Positions 1 through 7,958 are shown, counted from the stretch's first letter. The stretch: 35,687 bases of DNA from Bacteroidota bacterium (GCA_013285915.1 JABDGS010000030.1:340-36026), one strand, 5' to 3'. Made by a program: numbers and translations. Notes: generated from the letters alone by a model not told the origin.

Positions 1-1834
1 CAAAAACCTTATCAGCATGCAGGTTCATTTCGCAACCACCCCCCAGGCATAAGCCATGCGGCGCAACCACCACGGGAATGGACGAATAACGTACCCGCAT
101 CATACTGTTTTGAAACAAGCGTATGGCCATATCAAGCTCATCATAATCCTGTTCAACGGCAAACATAAATATCATGCCTACGTTAGCACCGGCGCTAAAG
201 TTGGGGCCGTCATTTGCAATAACAAGCCCTTTAAATTTCTCTTCGGCAATACCAATGCTTTTATTTAATGCTTCCAGCACTTCGCTGCCAATGCTGTTCA
301 TTTTAGTATTCCATTGCAGGGCTACCACGTCATCGCCAATATCATACAAACCGGCATTGCTGTTCTTCCAAACGGTTTTGTCTTTGTAATTGGAGAGGAT
401 GATGAAAGCCCCCTCCCGTCCCCCGGTGGGGGAAGCCGTTGCGGAAGTGTATGTTTTTGTAACCGGTGAATAACTTAGTCTATCACCATTCTGTATTTTA
501 TAAAAGCTCGTATTGCCTGCTGCAAGCATTTCATCAACCCAGGGGGCTACCTTGTAACCCGCTGCTTTCATGGCTTCCGTGGTTTTGGCAACACCCAGCA
601 CGTCCCAGCTTTCAAACGCACCTATCTCCCATCCAAAACCGCCCATCATGGCATCATCCACGCTGTATAACTCATCACTTATCTCCGGCACGCGGAATGA
701 AATGTATGAGAACATGGCATAATGAAACTGCCTGTAAAACTCACCTGCTTTATCCTGCCCGGCTACCAATATTTTCAGGCGCTGTCTTAAATCATCAACC
801 GGCTTGGCTGCCTCAAGCGTAGCAAACTTTGGCTTTTTACGCGGTTCGTATTCCAGCGTGTTTAAGTTAAGTACAAGTATCTCTTTGTCTTTCTTTTGCT
901 CTTCGGGGCTGCCTGATGTAACGGGCAATTTTACCTTCTTAAAAAAGCCCTGCCCGCTTTTATCGCCCAGCCAGTTATTGGCAACTATTTTCTCAAGCCA
1001 TCCGGGTATATTAAACAGTTCTTTTGCTTCATCATCCGGGCAATTTTGTGCCACGCCTGCCGCCACTTTTACCAGTGTATCAATGCCTACTACATCAGCC
1101 GTTCTGAACGTGGCAGATTTTGGCCTGCCTATTATTGGCCCTGTTAGTGCATCCACTTCATCAATGGTAAGCCCCAGCTTTTCCATATTATTCAGTATGG
1201 CCATTATGCCAAACACGCCAATACGGTTGGCAATAAACGCGGGTGTATCTTTTGCCAGCACGGTTGTTTTACCAAGAAACAGATCGCCATAGTGCATTAA
1301 AAAATCAACAATAGCAGGGTCGGTATCTTTTGTGGGAATAATTTCCAGCAGCCTTAAATAACGGGGAGGGTTAAAAAAGTGGGTACCGCAAAAGTGCTTT
1401 TTAAAATCATCGCTTCTGCCCTGCGCCAGTATATTTATGGGTATCCCCGATGTGTTTGAGGTAATAAGCGTACCCTGCCTGCGAAACTGTTCAACCTTTT
1501 CATATACCAGCTGTTTTATATCAAGCCTTTCAACTACAACCTCCATCACCCAGTCGCAGCCGGCAATATCTTTCATGTTATCGTCAAAGTTGCCTGTGGT
1601 AATTTTTTTCACCGCATCTTTTGTATAAACGGGGCTTGGGTTGCTTTTTAAAGCGGCCTGCAGCGCGTCGTTTACAATTTTATTTTTTTCAGCGGGTTTG
1701 GCATCTGCGGCTACGCCTTTGGGTACAATATCAAGCAATAAAACCTGTACACCAATGCCTGCAAAATGGCAGGCTATACGGCTGCCCATAACACCACTGC
1801 CTAATACAGCAGCTTTTTTTATAACGCGTTTCAT
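1..1834 (-). CDS. 3-hydroxyacyl-CoA dehydrogenase / enoyl-CoA hydratase fusion (FadN-like), C-terminus cut by window edge
   Basis: About 611 residues are visible on the minus strand, starting at ATG 1834-1832 and running off the left edge. The N-terminus has a Rossmann GSGVMG motif (residues 12-17). It is followed by the dehydrogenase signature HFFNPP (His152, Asn155) and Glu164. After a linker, an enoyl-CoA hydratase/crotonase domain begins near residue 470, with the oxyanion-hole segments FSAGAN and LGGGCE, the latter close to the edge. Dehydrogenase first and hydratase second is the order of Bacillus FadN, the reverse of E. coli FadB/FadJ. The family hydrates enoyl-CoA and oxidises 3-hydroxyacyl-CoA in beta-oxidation. 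About 180 residues are probably missing, judged by the usual length near 790. Thiolase and acyl-CoA dehydrogenase partners, if present, would lie left of the window. Function is confident; the FadN assignment rests on domain order. Confidence 0.93.
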   Translation of the reverse strand, partial: MKRVIKKAAVLGSGVMGSRIACHFAGIGVQVLLLDIVPKGVAADAKPAEKNKIVNDALQAALKSNPSPVYTKDAVKKITTGNFDDNMKDIAGCDWVMEVVVERLDIKQLVYEKVEQFRRQGTLITSNTSGIPINILAQGRSDDFKKHFCGTHFFNPPRYLRLLEIIPTKDTDPAIVDFLMHYGDLFLGKTTVLAKDTPAFIANRIGVFGIMAILNNMEKLGLTIDEVDALTGPIIGRPKSATFRTADVVGIDTLVKVAAGVAQNCPDDEAKELFNIPGWLEKIVANNWLGDKSGQGFFKKVKLPVTSGSPEEQKKDKEILVLNLNTLEYEPRKKPKFATLEAAKPVDDLRQRLKILVAGQDKAGEFYRQFHYAMFSYISFRVPEISDELYSVDDAMMGGFGWEIGAFESWDVLGVAKTTEAMKAAGYKVAPWVDEMLAAGNTSFYKIQNGDRLSYSPVTKTYTSATASPTGGREGAFIILSNYKDKTVWKNSNAGLYDIGDDVVALQWNTKMNSIGSEVLEALNKSIGIAEEKFKGLVIANDGPNFSAGANVGMIFMFAVEQDYDELDMAIRLFQNSMMRVRYSSIPVVVAPHGLCLGGGCEMNLHADKVF

Positions 1835-1887
1835 CGTAGTATTTTTTATGGCCTGTTACAATCAACTAATAGTCAGCAAACAAAAAA

Positions 1888-1905
1888 TAGTTAGCTATGC
1901 AACTA
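1888..1905. promoter_or_regulatory. Imperfect palindrome, candidate operator upstream of the beta-oxidation gene
   Basis: TAGTT (1888-1892) and AACTA (1901-1905) form a perfect inverted repeat with an 8-nt spacer, 54 nt upstream of the dehydrogenase start and 85 nt upstream of the divergent glycerate kinase. A second AACTA/TAGT pair lies at 1864-1873. Size and layout resemble a MarR- or TetR-type site. Such regulators often control fatty-acid degradation, but no regulator gene is visible here. The assignment is inference. Confidence 0.35.
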
Positions 1906-1989
1906 ATTTTAACCGAAGGTAATATTTTTTAATAACCGAAACAGAACGGGCAGATTATTTTAAAGTATATATTGTGCGGCCAGTAAATT

Positions 1990-3306
1990 ATGAGTGTACA
2001 GCATGCCATAGATATTTTTAATGCCGGGGTAGAAGCGGTTAAACCAACAAGGCTTATTCCGCAATACCTGCAGCTTACCGGGAACACTATTGCCGTGGGC
2101 CAGCAAACATTTGAGGTGGATGGCGTTAGTGGAATTTATGTTTTATCTGTTGGTAAGGCGGCAGCAGCAATGGCATTGGAGGCAGAGAAAGTTTTGGGAG
2201 ATAGAATAACCGGCGGCCTGGTTGTTACAAAGTATCATCACGCGCTTCCCTTACAGTATTGTACCACCATAGAAGGTGGCCACCCCTTGCCTGATGAAAA
2301 CAGTGTTGCAACTGCAAAAAAAGTTATTACTTTTTTAAAACAACTGCATGCAAACGATCTGTTGATATGCTGCATAAGTGGTGGCGCTTCGGCATTACTG
2401 GGCGATGTAGCTGCAAGTATTAGCCTGGATGATCTGCAACAACTTTCAAGCTTATTGCTTCAGTGCGGCGCTGACATACACGAAATAAATACGGTACGCA
2501 AACATATAAGCACATTAAAAGGCGGAAGGCTTGTACCGCAGGTTAATGGGGCGCAGGTTGTGTCGCTGATTATTAGTGATGTACCCGGCGATGCGCTTAG
2601 CGTTATAGGCAGCGGACTTACCGTGCCGGATAACAGTACGTTTATGGATGCGTTTAAAGTGCTGCGCAAGTATGACCTGATTGATGACTGCCCTTTACCT
2701 ATAACACGTTATATTATCGAGGGTATACGTGGGCAGGTACCTGAAACGCCTAAGCCCGGCGATGCGGTTTTTAACAGGGTATCAAACAATATTATCGGCA
2801 GTAACCACGTAGCCTTGCAGGCTGCATTAATGCAAGCGCAGCGGTCAGGTTATAATGCAAGCATAATAAATAGTCAGCTTGACGGAGACGCAGAAACACA
2901 GGCAGCCCTTTTTGTACAGCAACTGGTTAACTACAGCGGTGCAAAGCCCGCATGCCTGTTAATGGGCGGCGAAACCACTGTTGCAATTAAAGGCAACGGC
3001 AAAGGTGGAAGGAACCAGCAGTTTGTATTAGCTTGTATATGCGAACTGGTAAAGCGTGGGATACTGCCAGGCAATTTACCGGTAATACTATCCGGCGGCA
3101 CTGACGGAACCGATGGCCCTACGGATGCAACAGGCGCTTATATAAGCAATGAACTAATATTAAGCATTCAGGGCAATGGCATGCAACCGTCGGACTACCT
3201 TGAAAACAATGATGCCTATAACTTTTTTAGACAACTAAATGCATTGCTTATAACCGGCCCTACGCAAACCAACGTAATGGATATTGTTGTTGCCTTGATA
3301 CCATAA
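1990..3306 (+). CDS. Glycerate 2-kinase, type 2 (DUF4147 plus MOFRL domains)
   Basis: The 438-residue protein matches the GckA/TtuD-type glycerate kinase family, which phosphorylates D-glycerate to 2-phosphoglycerate with ATP in the cytoplasm. Motifs are SVGKAAAAM (about 53-61), GGHPLPDENS (96-105), CISGGASALL (128-137), a glycine/aspartate-rich SDVPGDALSVIGSG segment, and in the C-terminal MOFRL domain the GGET, GKGGRNQQ and LSGGTDGTDGPTDA signatures. Length is normal for the family and the ATG at 1990 is well placed. It is transcribed alone, divergent from the beta-oxidation gene, so the neighbours do not reveal the source of glycerate. Older annotations call such proteins hydroxypyruvate reductase (TtuD); kinase is the better-supported name. 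Confidence 0.93.
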   Translation: MSVQHAIDIFNAGVEAVKPTRLIPQYLQLTGNTIAVGQQTFEVDGVSGIYVLSVGKAAAAMALEAEKVLGDRITGGLVVTKYHHALPLQYCTTIEGGHPLPDENSVATAKKVITFLKQLHANDLLICCISGGASALLGDVAASISLDDLQQLSSLLLQCGADIHEINTVRKHISTLKGGRLVPQVNGAQVVSLIISDVPGDALSVIGSGLTVPDNSTFMDAFKVLRKYDLIDDCPLPITRYIIEGIRGQVPETPKPGDAVFNRVSNNIIGSNHVALQAALMQAQRSGYNASIINSQLDGDAETQAALFVQQLVNYSGAKPACLLMGGETTVAIKGNGKGGRNQQFVLACICELVKRGILPGNLPVILSGGTDGTDGPTDATGAYISNELILSIQGNGMQPSDYLENNDAYNFFRQLNALLITGPTQTNVMDIVVALIP

Positions 3307-3370
3307 AACATTGATTGTGCTTAAAAAACGCTCAAAATCAAGCTGGTATTGAAATATTTTATGGCTTTGA

Positions 3371-3401
3371 TTTGGTGGTTTGAAAAATTTATCTACATTT
3401 A
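3371..3401 (+). promoter_or_regulatory. Bacteroidota-type promoter for candidate small RNA
   Basis: TTTG at 3371-3374 and TACATTTA at 3394-3401 (consensus TAnnTTTG, last base off) are separated by 19 nt, the expected spacing. The predicted transcription start, about 7 nt downstream at 3407-3408, falls on the first base of a stem-loop, and an intrinsic terminator follows about 75 nt further on. Confidence 0.45.
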
Positions 3402-3407
3402 ACAAAT

Positions 3408-3514
3408 GTTTAGTGCAAAGATAACATTCTTTGATGCCTAACTAAACAACGGACCTCTTCGATTGCTACGACCATAATAAAGCTCCAGCGTCTTCGCCGG
3501 AGCTTCATTTTTTT
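3408..3514 (+). ncRNA. Candidate structured small RNA of about 107 nt, family unknown
   Basis: The gap after the glycerate kinase holds no ORF but has the layout of a small RNA gene. A 5' stem-loop pairs GTTTAGT (3408-3414) with ACTAAAC (3441-3447) and, nested inside, CAAAG (3416-3420) with CTTTG (3429-3433). A pyrimidine-rich, mostly unpaired middle follows (3450-3475), then a strong terminator hairpin (3480-3505) with a T run. A promoter-like element sits just upstream with the right spacing. I do not recognise an Rfam family. The alternative is that this is only a long 3' UTR and terminator of the glycerate kinase, 174 nt after its stop. The structure is read by eye. Confidence 0.5.
3480..3514 (+). 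terminator. Intrinsic terminator of the candidate small RNA (or of the glycerate kinase)
   Basis: AAGCTCC (3480-3486) pairs with GGAGCTT (3499-3505). After one A/C mismatch, GCG pairs with CGC around a TCTT loop, and a T-rich tail follows (3508-3514). Confidence 0.8.
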
Positions 3515-3532
3515 ATTGTAGTGAACATCATA

Positions 3533-3571
3533 TAAAAACAAAAGGCACACGAAACCAGTTCATGTGCCTTT
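3533..3571 (-). terminator. Intrinsic terminator of htpG
   Basis: On the minus strand AAAGGCACA pairs with TGTGCCTTT (plus 3541-3549 with 3563-3571). An inner GAA/TTC pairing follows one mismatch, and a T-rich tail reads from 3540 downward. It lies 20 nt past the htpG stop. Confidence 0.8.
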
Positions 3572-3591
3572 TCTATTCTTACATTAACAAT

Positions 3592-5463
3592 CTAATTCTT
3601 ACCCATCAACTCAACACTTCTGTTAATAAAATTGGTTAGCTCACCGCCTTTTAATAACCCCTGTGACAATAAAGCTAAATCAGCCAATGTGCGCACTTGC
3701 TTTTCCTGTTTTGACTTGTCATCTTCCTTCAACAATGTTTGGTAAATGGGGTGGTTACCGTTTACTGTTAAAGTAACTTCATCGGGCATTTGTGCATAAA
3801 AGGCTGTCATGCCGCCGCCCATAGCGCCCATGTCTTTCATTCGGCGCATAAATTCCGGGCGTGTTGCAATAACAGGGGCAGTTTCGGGGCTTAGGCCTTT
3901 TACTTCCACTGTAGCATGCAGTTCAGGTATTTCAAGCTTAAACAGGTCCTTTAATGTTGTTTCTTCATCCTTGCTTAGTACGCTTTCGCTGTTTTCCTGC
4001 TTATCAATTATATTATCTACAAGTTCGGCATCAACACGAACAAAATGTACATTCTGCCATTTCATTTCCATGTTATTAATAAAGGCGGCATCAACAAGCG
4101 TTTCCATCTTCAGCACCTTGTAGCCTTTGGCAGCACAAGCCCTTATATAAGCATCCTGCTGTACAGGGTTAGTAGTATAAATAATTACCTGTTTGCCGTC
4201 TTTATTTTTTTGCAGGGTTTCTGTTGCCAGCTTGTATTCTTCCTGAGTATAAAATTTGGGCTCACCTTCAGCAGGTGCAGCATCTTCCATTATTAAAAAC
4301 TTGTTGGCCTTTTCTAAAAATTTGTCATCCGTCATCATACCGTACTTAACAAACAGGCCAAGGCTCTCCCATTTTTCCTCAAGCGATTTTCTGTCGTTCC
4401 TGAATATTTCTTCCAGCTTATCGGCTACCTTTTTGGTAATGTGTGCATTTATTTTTTTTACATTCGGGTCACCCTGTAAATAGCTGCGGCTAACATTAAG
4501 TGGTATATCGGGGCTGTCAATTACGCCATGCAGCAACATTAAAAATTCAGGCACAATATCTTTTACCTCATCGGTAACAAATACCTGGTTGCTGTATAAT
4601 TGTATCTTATCCTTTTGTATCTCGTAGCTCTGCTTAATTTTTGGGAAGTATAATACTCCTGTAAGATTAAATGGATAATCAACATTCAAGTGTATCCAAA
4701 ACAGCGGCGTTTCCCCATAGGGATAAAGCTCTTTGTAAAAATCCTGGTAATCTTCCGTTGTTAATTCAGAAGGCTTCTTTACCCAAATAGGTGAAGTGTT
4801 ATTAATAGGTTTTTCTTCTTTCTCGTCTTTTTTCTCATCACCCTCTTTTTCCTTGCCTTCTTCTGTGAAATATATTTGTACGGGCAAAAAGCGGCAGAAT
4901 TTTTCCAGTATACCTTTTATGCGGTGCCCTTCTAAAAATTCCTTGCTATCGTCATTTATGTGCAACACTATTCTTGTGCCGCGGTCGCTTTTATCAATCT
5001 GGTAAAGCTGAAACTCCGGGCTGCCATCGCAACTCCAGTAAACAGCATTTTCGTCCTTAAAGCTCTTGGTGTATATTTCTACCCTTTCGCTCACCATAAA
5101 GGCACTGTAAAAACCTAAGCCAAAGTGGCCGATTATATTGGCGTCTTTATATTTATTTAAAAATTCTTCGGCACCGCTAAACGCAACCTGGTTAATATAC
5201 TTGTCAACTTCATGTTCTGTCATGCCGACGCCGCGGTCTATAATGCTTAGCGTTTTCTCTTTTTCGTTCAACACAATGTCAATTCGTAACTCTCCCAGTT
5301 CGCCTTTGGCTTCGCCAAGAGATGAAAGGGTTTTTAACTTTTGGGTGGCATCAACCGCGTTGCTTACCAGCTCGCGCAGAAAAATTTCATGGTCGCTGTA
5401 CAAAAATTTCTTGATGATAGGAAAGATGTTCTCGGTTTGAACACGAATCTGTCCTGTTTGCAT
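3592..5463 (-). CDS. htpG: Molecular chaperone HtpG (bacterial Hsp90)
   Basis: The 623-residue protein is an ATP-dependent cytosolic chaperone homodimer subunit. The N-terminal GHKL/Bergerat nucleotide-binding domain is intact: ELVSNAVDA with Glu31, Asn35 and Asp38, then DRGVGM (76-81) and GHFGLGF (112-118). A short, highly charged Lys/Glu linker lies around residues 202-222, between the N-terminal and middle domains. The middle domain carries the client/catalytic-loop region NVSRSYLQ, and a C-terminal dimerisation region follows. Length is typical of bacterial HtpG. The gene is monocistronic, with its own terminator downstream and ispH divergent upstream. I saw no CIRCE-type heat-shock operator; an inverted repeat of other sequence lies 39-102 nt upstream. 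Confidence 0.98.
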   Translation of the reverse strand: MQTGQIRVQTENIFPIIKKFLYSDHEIFLRELVSNAVDATQKLKTLSSLGEAKGELGELRIDIVLNEKEKTLSIIDRGVGMTEHEVDKYINQVAFSGAEEFLNKYKDANIIGHFGLGFYSAFMVSERVEIYTKSFKDENAVYWSCDGSPEFQLYQIDKSDRGTRIVLHINDDSKEFLEGHRIKGILEKFCRFLPVQIYFTEEGKEKEGDEKKDEKEEKPINNTSPIWVKKPSELTTEDYQDFYKELYPYGETPLFWIHLNVDYPFNLTGVLYFPKIKQSYEIQKDKIQLYSNQVFVTDEVKDIVPEFLMLLHGVIDSPDIPLNVSRSYLQGDPNVKKINAHITKKVADKLEEIFRNDRKSLEEKWESLGLFVKYGMMTDDKFLEKANKFLIMEDAAPAEGEPKFYTQEEYKLATETLQKNKDGKQVIIYTTNPVQQDAYIRACAAKGYKVLKMETLVDAAFINNMEMKWQNVHFVRVDAELVDNIIDKQENSESVLSKDEETTLKDLFKLEIPELHATVEVKGLSPETAPVIATRPEFMRRMKDMGAMGGGMTAFYAQMPDEVTLTVNGNHPIYQTLLKEDDKSKQEKQVRTLADLALLSQGLLKGGELTNFINRSVELMGKN

Positions 5464-5501
5464 GGTTTATTGATTTGAATGTTTGAATAGTTTAAACGTT
5501 G

Positions 5502-5565
5502 GAAGTTTTATGTTTTAGTTCTATGTCTTGGGACGCAAAACATAAAATCCAGAACACAAAACTTC
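5502..5565. repeat. Inverted repeat with two alternative pairings between htpG and ispH
   Basis: TTTTATGTTTT (5506-5516) is perfectly complementary to AAAACATAAAA (5537-5547), 11 bp around a 20-nt loop that contains a small GTC/GAC hairpin. An overlapping alternative pairs GAAGTTTT (5502-5509) with AAAACTTC (5558-5565). No T run makes it a standard terminator. It may be a regulatory site or a small dispersed intergenic element; the window contains only this copy. Confidence 0.55.
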
Positions 5566-5626
5566 TTATAGCCCTACCCCCAATCAAACACAGTACCAAA
5601 GGGTTTCGGGCTGACAGGTTGGCAAA

Positions 5627-5660
5627 TTTGGCTAATACCGCCCGCAGTTTTGTACCTTTG
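5627..5660 (+). promoter_or_regulatory. Promoter of ispH
   Basis: TTTG (5627-5630) and a perfect TACCTTTG (5653-5660) are 22 nt apart, matching the Bacteroidota -33/-7 consensus at the long end of its spacing. The predicted start near 5667 gives a leader of about 11 nt before the ispH ATG. Confidence 0.7.
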
Positions 5661-5677
5661 TGGCTGTTATTTAGTGT

Positions 5678-6904
5678 ATGAAGCAATTTGATGTTCCGAA
5701 TATATACCGCAGCAACCTGATAAGCGCCGTAAAGAATAAGCGCCGCCTGCAGGACAAACTTAAAAAAGACTTTACCCCCACCCTGCTTGATTTTGGCCCC
5801 CTGCAAATTAACCTGGCCCGGCATTTTGGCTTTTGTTATGGTGTAGAGAATGCCATTGAAATAGCTTTTAGAACCATTGACGAAAATGAAGGCAAACGCA
5901 TTTTTTTGCTAAGTGAGATGATACATAACCCGCAGGTAAATGCCGATCTGCAGGCAAGGGGCGTGCGATTTTTACAGGATACCTACGGTAAGCAGGTGAT
6001 TGATTTTGAAGAACTTACGGCAGATGATATAGTGATAATACCCGCTTTTGGCACCACGCTGGAGATTGAAAAGCTATTGAACAGCAAAGGCATACACACT
6101 GAAAAATACAATACCACCTGTCCTTTTGTAGAGAAGGTGTGGAACCGCAGTGAGCAGGTAGCCCAAAAAGGATACAGTATTGTGGTGCATGGTAAACCCA
6201 AACATGAGGAAACCCGGGCCACGTTCTCGCATGCATCCAGCCATACGCCTACAGTGGTTGTAAATGACATGGCTGAAACCGTTGAACTGGCTAAATACAT
6301 AACAGGCGAAAAGGCGCCTGAACAGTTTTACACTGAATTTAAAGGCAGGTATAGCCAGGGCTTTGACGTTGCCCAACACCTTCAGCGTATTGGGGTGGTA
6401 AACCAAACCACGCAATTAGCTACCGATACGCAGGCCATTGCTGAATATTTAAAGGATGTTATTAAGCAGCATTACGGCCTGACAGAAGCATCAATACAAA
6501 GCCGTTTTGCCGATACCCGCGATACATTGTGTTACGCAACCAACGATAACCAAAGCGCTGTTACCGGCATGCTTGATATACCTGCCGACCTTGCCATTAT
6601 TGTAGGCGGCTATAACAGCAGCAATACCAGCCACCTGGTTGAATTATGCGAGCAAAAACTGCCCAGCCATTTTATAAATTCGGCTGATAAAATACTCTCT
6701 CCAAACAGTATAATGCATTGTAACTGGCGTACGAAAGAAGAAACTATCACCAATAGTTTTTTACCCAATAAGAGGCCGGTTAACATATTGATTACCAGCG
6801 GCGCAAGCTGCCCTGACGCTATTGTTGAAGAAGTAATAAGAAAGCTGGTAAGCTTTTTTGACACTACTGCAACTGTGGATGAAATGGAGGCGGTGTTTGG
6901 GTAG
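5678..6904 (+). CDS. ispH: 4-hydroxy-3-methylbut-2-enyl diphosphate reductase (IspH/LytB)
   Basis: IspH is the last enzyme of the MEP isoprenoid pathway, an iron-sulfur enzyme that reduces HMBPP to IPP and DMAPP. This is the long form, 408 residues against about 315 in E. coli. The three cluster cysteines are recognisable: Cys53 in GFCYGVENA, a cysteine in the DTLCYATNDNQ segment near 281, and Cys378 in SGASCPD. HNPQVN and a TTCPFVEKVW segment (Cys148) are also present. The extra length is an N-terminal extension of about 40 residues plus internal insertions. A strong promoter lies just upstream and the gene appears monocistronic; the toxin-antitoxin pair begins 46 nt after its stop. Confidence 0.97.
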   Translation: MKQFDVPNIYRSNLISAVKNKRRLQDKLKKDFTPTLLDFGPLQINLARHFGFCYGVENAIEIAFRTIDENEGKRIFLLSEMIHNPQVNADLQARGVRFLQDTYGKQVIDFEELTADDIVIIPAFGTTLEIEKLLNSKGIHTEKYNTTCPFVEKVWNRSEQVAQKGYSIVVHGKPKHEETRATFSHASSHTPTVVVNDMAETVELAKYITGEKAPEQFYTEFKGRYSQGFDVAQHLQRIGVVNQTTQLATDTQAIAEYLKDVIKQHYGLTEASIQSRFADTRDTLCYATNDNQSAVTGMLDIPADLAIIVGGYNSSNTSHLVELCEQKLPSHFINSADKILSPNSIMHCNWRTKEETITNSFLPNKRPVNILITSGASCPDAIVEEVIRKLVSFFDTTATVDEMEAVFG

Positions 6905-6906
6905 GC

Positions 6907-6935
6907 CTTGAATACTGTTTCTTTTTGTATCTTTA
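6907..6935 (+). promoter_or_regulatory. Possible promoter of the toxin-antitoxin pair
   Basis: CTTG (6907-6910) and TATCTTTA (6928-6935) are 17 nt apart and partly match the Bacteroidota consensus. The predicted start near 6942 is about 9 nt before the antitoxin ATG. The last base of the -7 box is off consensus. Confidence 0.35.
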
Positions 6936-6950
6936 TAGCAAATAGTTTTT

Positions 6951-7223
6951 ATGGACGAGGTGGCAGAAGATATACTGCAGTTGATAAACTTAGAAGCGAT
7001 TAAAAAATTGCCTGGCGCAAAAAAACGGGCAATTATTGATTTAATTGAAGGAACAATTGAGGAAGAAGACCATAACGAAGGTATTTCCGAAGATTATGAG
7101 GAAGAAGATACTGAAGAAGAATTACAAATTTTGGAGGAACGGTTACAGGAGTATCTTAAAAACCCGCAAGATGTAGTAAGCTGGAATGACTTTATGAAAG
7201 AGTTTTCAACTCCTAAAAGATGA
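6951..7223 (+). CDS. Putative type II antitoxin (unstable addiction-module antitoxin type)
   Basis: The 90-residue, strongly acidic protein has a leucine-rich N-terminus (about 10-35, LPGAKKRAIIDLIEGTI), a Glu/Asp-rich middle (36-60), and a C-terminal stretch LEERLQEYLKNPQ followed by VSWNDFMKEF. This matches the usual pattern of the small addiction-module antitoxin family that ends in an S-W-x-x-hydrophobic motif and pairs with RelE/ParE toxins. No DNA-binding fold is apparent. Its stop overlaps the toxin start by 4 nt, consistent with translational coupling. Identification rests on motif resemblance plus the adjacent toxin. Confidence 0.72.
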   Translation: MDEVAEDILQLINLEAIKKLPGAKKRAIIDLIEGTIEEEDHNEGISEDYEEEDTEEELQILEERLQEYLKNPQDVVSWNDFMKEFSTPKR

Positions 7224-7510
7224 TTGAAGGAGCTTTTAGTCTAACCCAAAAAGCAATCGTTGACCTTAGGTCAATCAGGTATTGGTACGAGCAACAACAG
7301 GAAGGGTTAGGCAGCGAATTTTTTAAAGAAGTGGCCGCAGTGTTGAACAGGGCGCAAAAAAATCCATTAATTTTCACGTTTATAAATCAAAATGTGAGGC
7401 GCTGCAAGCCGAGGAAATTTCCCCATTATATCTATTTCTCACACAAAAATGGTATTGTTGTTTTAAGAGTAAGGCACATAAAACAAAAGCCTCTAAAACG
7501 TTTTACTTAG
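7220..7510 (+). CDS. RelE/ParE-family toxin
   Basis: This 96-residue basic protein has the ParE/RelE layout: an N-terminal strand (FSLTQKAIVDL), a helical hairpin with YWYEQQQEGLGSEFFKEV (residues 22-39), a central NPLIF segment, then C-terminal strands with VRRCKPRKFPHYIYF and VVLRVRHIKQKP. These toxins inhibit gyrase (ParE) or cleave mRNA on the ribosome (RelE). The sequence resembles the ParE branch more, but the target cannot be settled from sequence. It is coupled to the antitoxin upstream. Its last 8 nt overlap the end of the convergent DCC gene, leaving no room for a separate terminator. Confidence 0.85.
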   Translation: MIEGAFSLTQKAIVDLRSIRYWYEQQQEGLGSEFFKEVAAVLNRAQKNPLIFTFINQNVRRCKPRKFPHYIYFSHKNGIVVLRVRHIKQKPLKRFT

Positions 7511-7931
7511 GCCCGTCATCCCAAAACAGCTCCTTTAGCTGTGGTGTAGGCAACCAGCAGGCATCTTTTTTACCAAGCCATATATAGCGGTTACGGGCAA
7601 TTATATTGTACACTGCATTGCGTATAAATGGCGGCACAATAACAAAAGCATACAACCAACCATATAGGCCATCCAGTTTTTTGGCAGCTTTTAACGCTCC
7701 GGTTGACCGCGTATAGATGGCATTATTTTCCAACAGAATAAAGGAGTTCAACTCCGTAAGCGGCAGGTTAAAATGGCTAAGCACATATTGCCCGAATGGT
7801 GACTGCAGGCTGGCAAACCTAAACTGTCGCTTTTTATCGTGCCTAATAATAAACTGCACGCTGGCGCTGCAAAGGTTGCATACGCCGTCAAACAAAATAA
7901 TGGGGTGGGTTATGTGTTCAATATCAAACAA
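7503..7931 (-). CDS. DCC-family thiol-disulfide oxidoreductase-like protein (DUF393)
   Basis: The 142-residue protein opens with HPIILFDGVCNLCSASVQF, the DxxCxxC motif that names the DCC (YuxK) family, predicted to have a thioredoxin-like fold with two redox cysteines. Downstream are the family features RFASLQSPFG and a hydrophobic region (LYGWLYAFVIVPPFIRNAVY). No experimentally settled role is known to me. No in-frame ATG precedes the motif: the start is TTG at 7931-7929, placed about 14 nt after the expected transcription start of the TACCTTTG promoter box. It is convergent with the toxin and divergent from the acyltransferase. Confidence 0.88.
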   Translation of the reverse strand: MFDIEHITHPIILFDGVCNLCSASVQFIIRHDKKRQFRFASLQSPFGQYVLSHFNLPLTELNSFILLENNAIYTRSTGALKAAKKLDGLYGWLYAFVIVPPFIRNAVYNIIARNRYIWLGKKDACWLPTPQLKELFWDDGPK

Positions 7932-7950
7932 TAAATAGAATGTTATTCTG

Positions 7951-7958
7951 CAAAGGTA
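7951..7958 (-). promoter_or_regulatory. -7 promoter box of the DCC gene
   Basis: On the minus strand the octamer TACCTTTG matches TAnnTTTG exactly. No clear TTTG lies at the expected -33 distance; the nearest TTG is only 13 nt upstream. The box sits about 20 nt before the TTG start. Confidence 0.4.

Noticed and set aside
56..1922. Series of plus-strand ORFs of 63-162 codons
   Set aside because: They lie antisense to the continuous minus-strand dehydrogenase/hydratase frame, which has clear family motifs; their translations show no family features.
5492..5824. 110-codon minus-strand ORF between htpG and ispH
   Set aside because: It overlaps the ispH promoter and 5' coding region in antisense and contains the inverted repeat; no recognisable motif.
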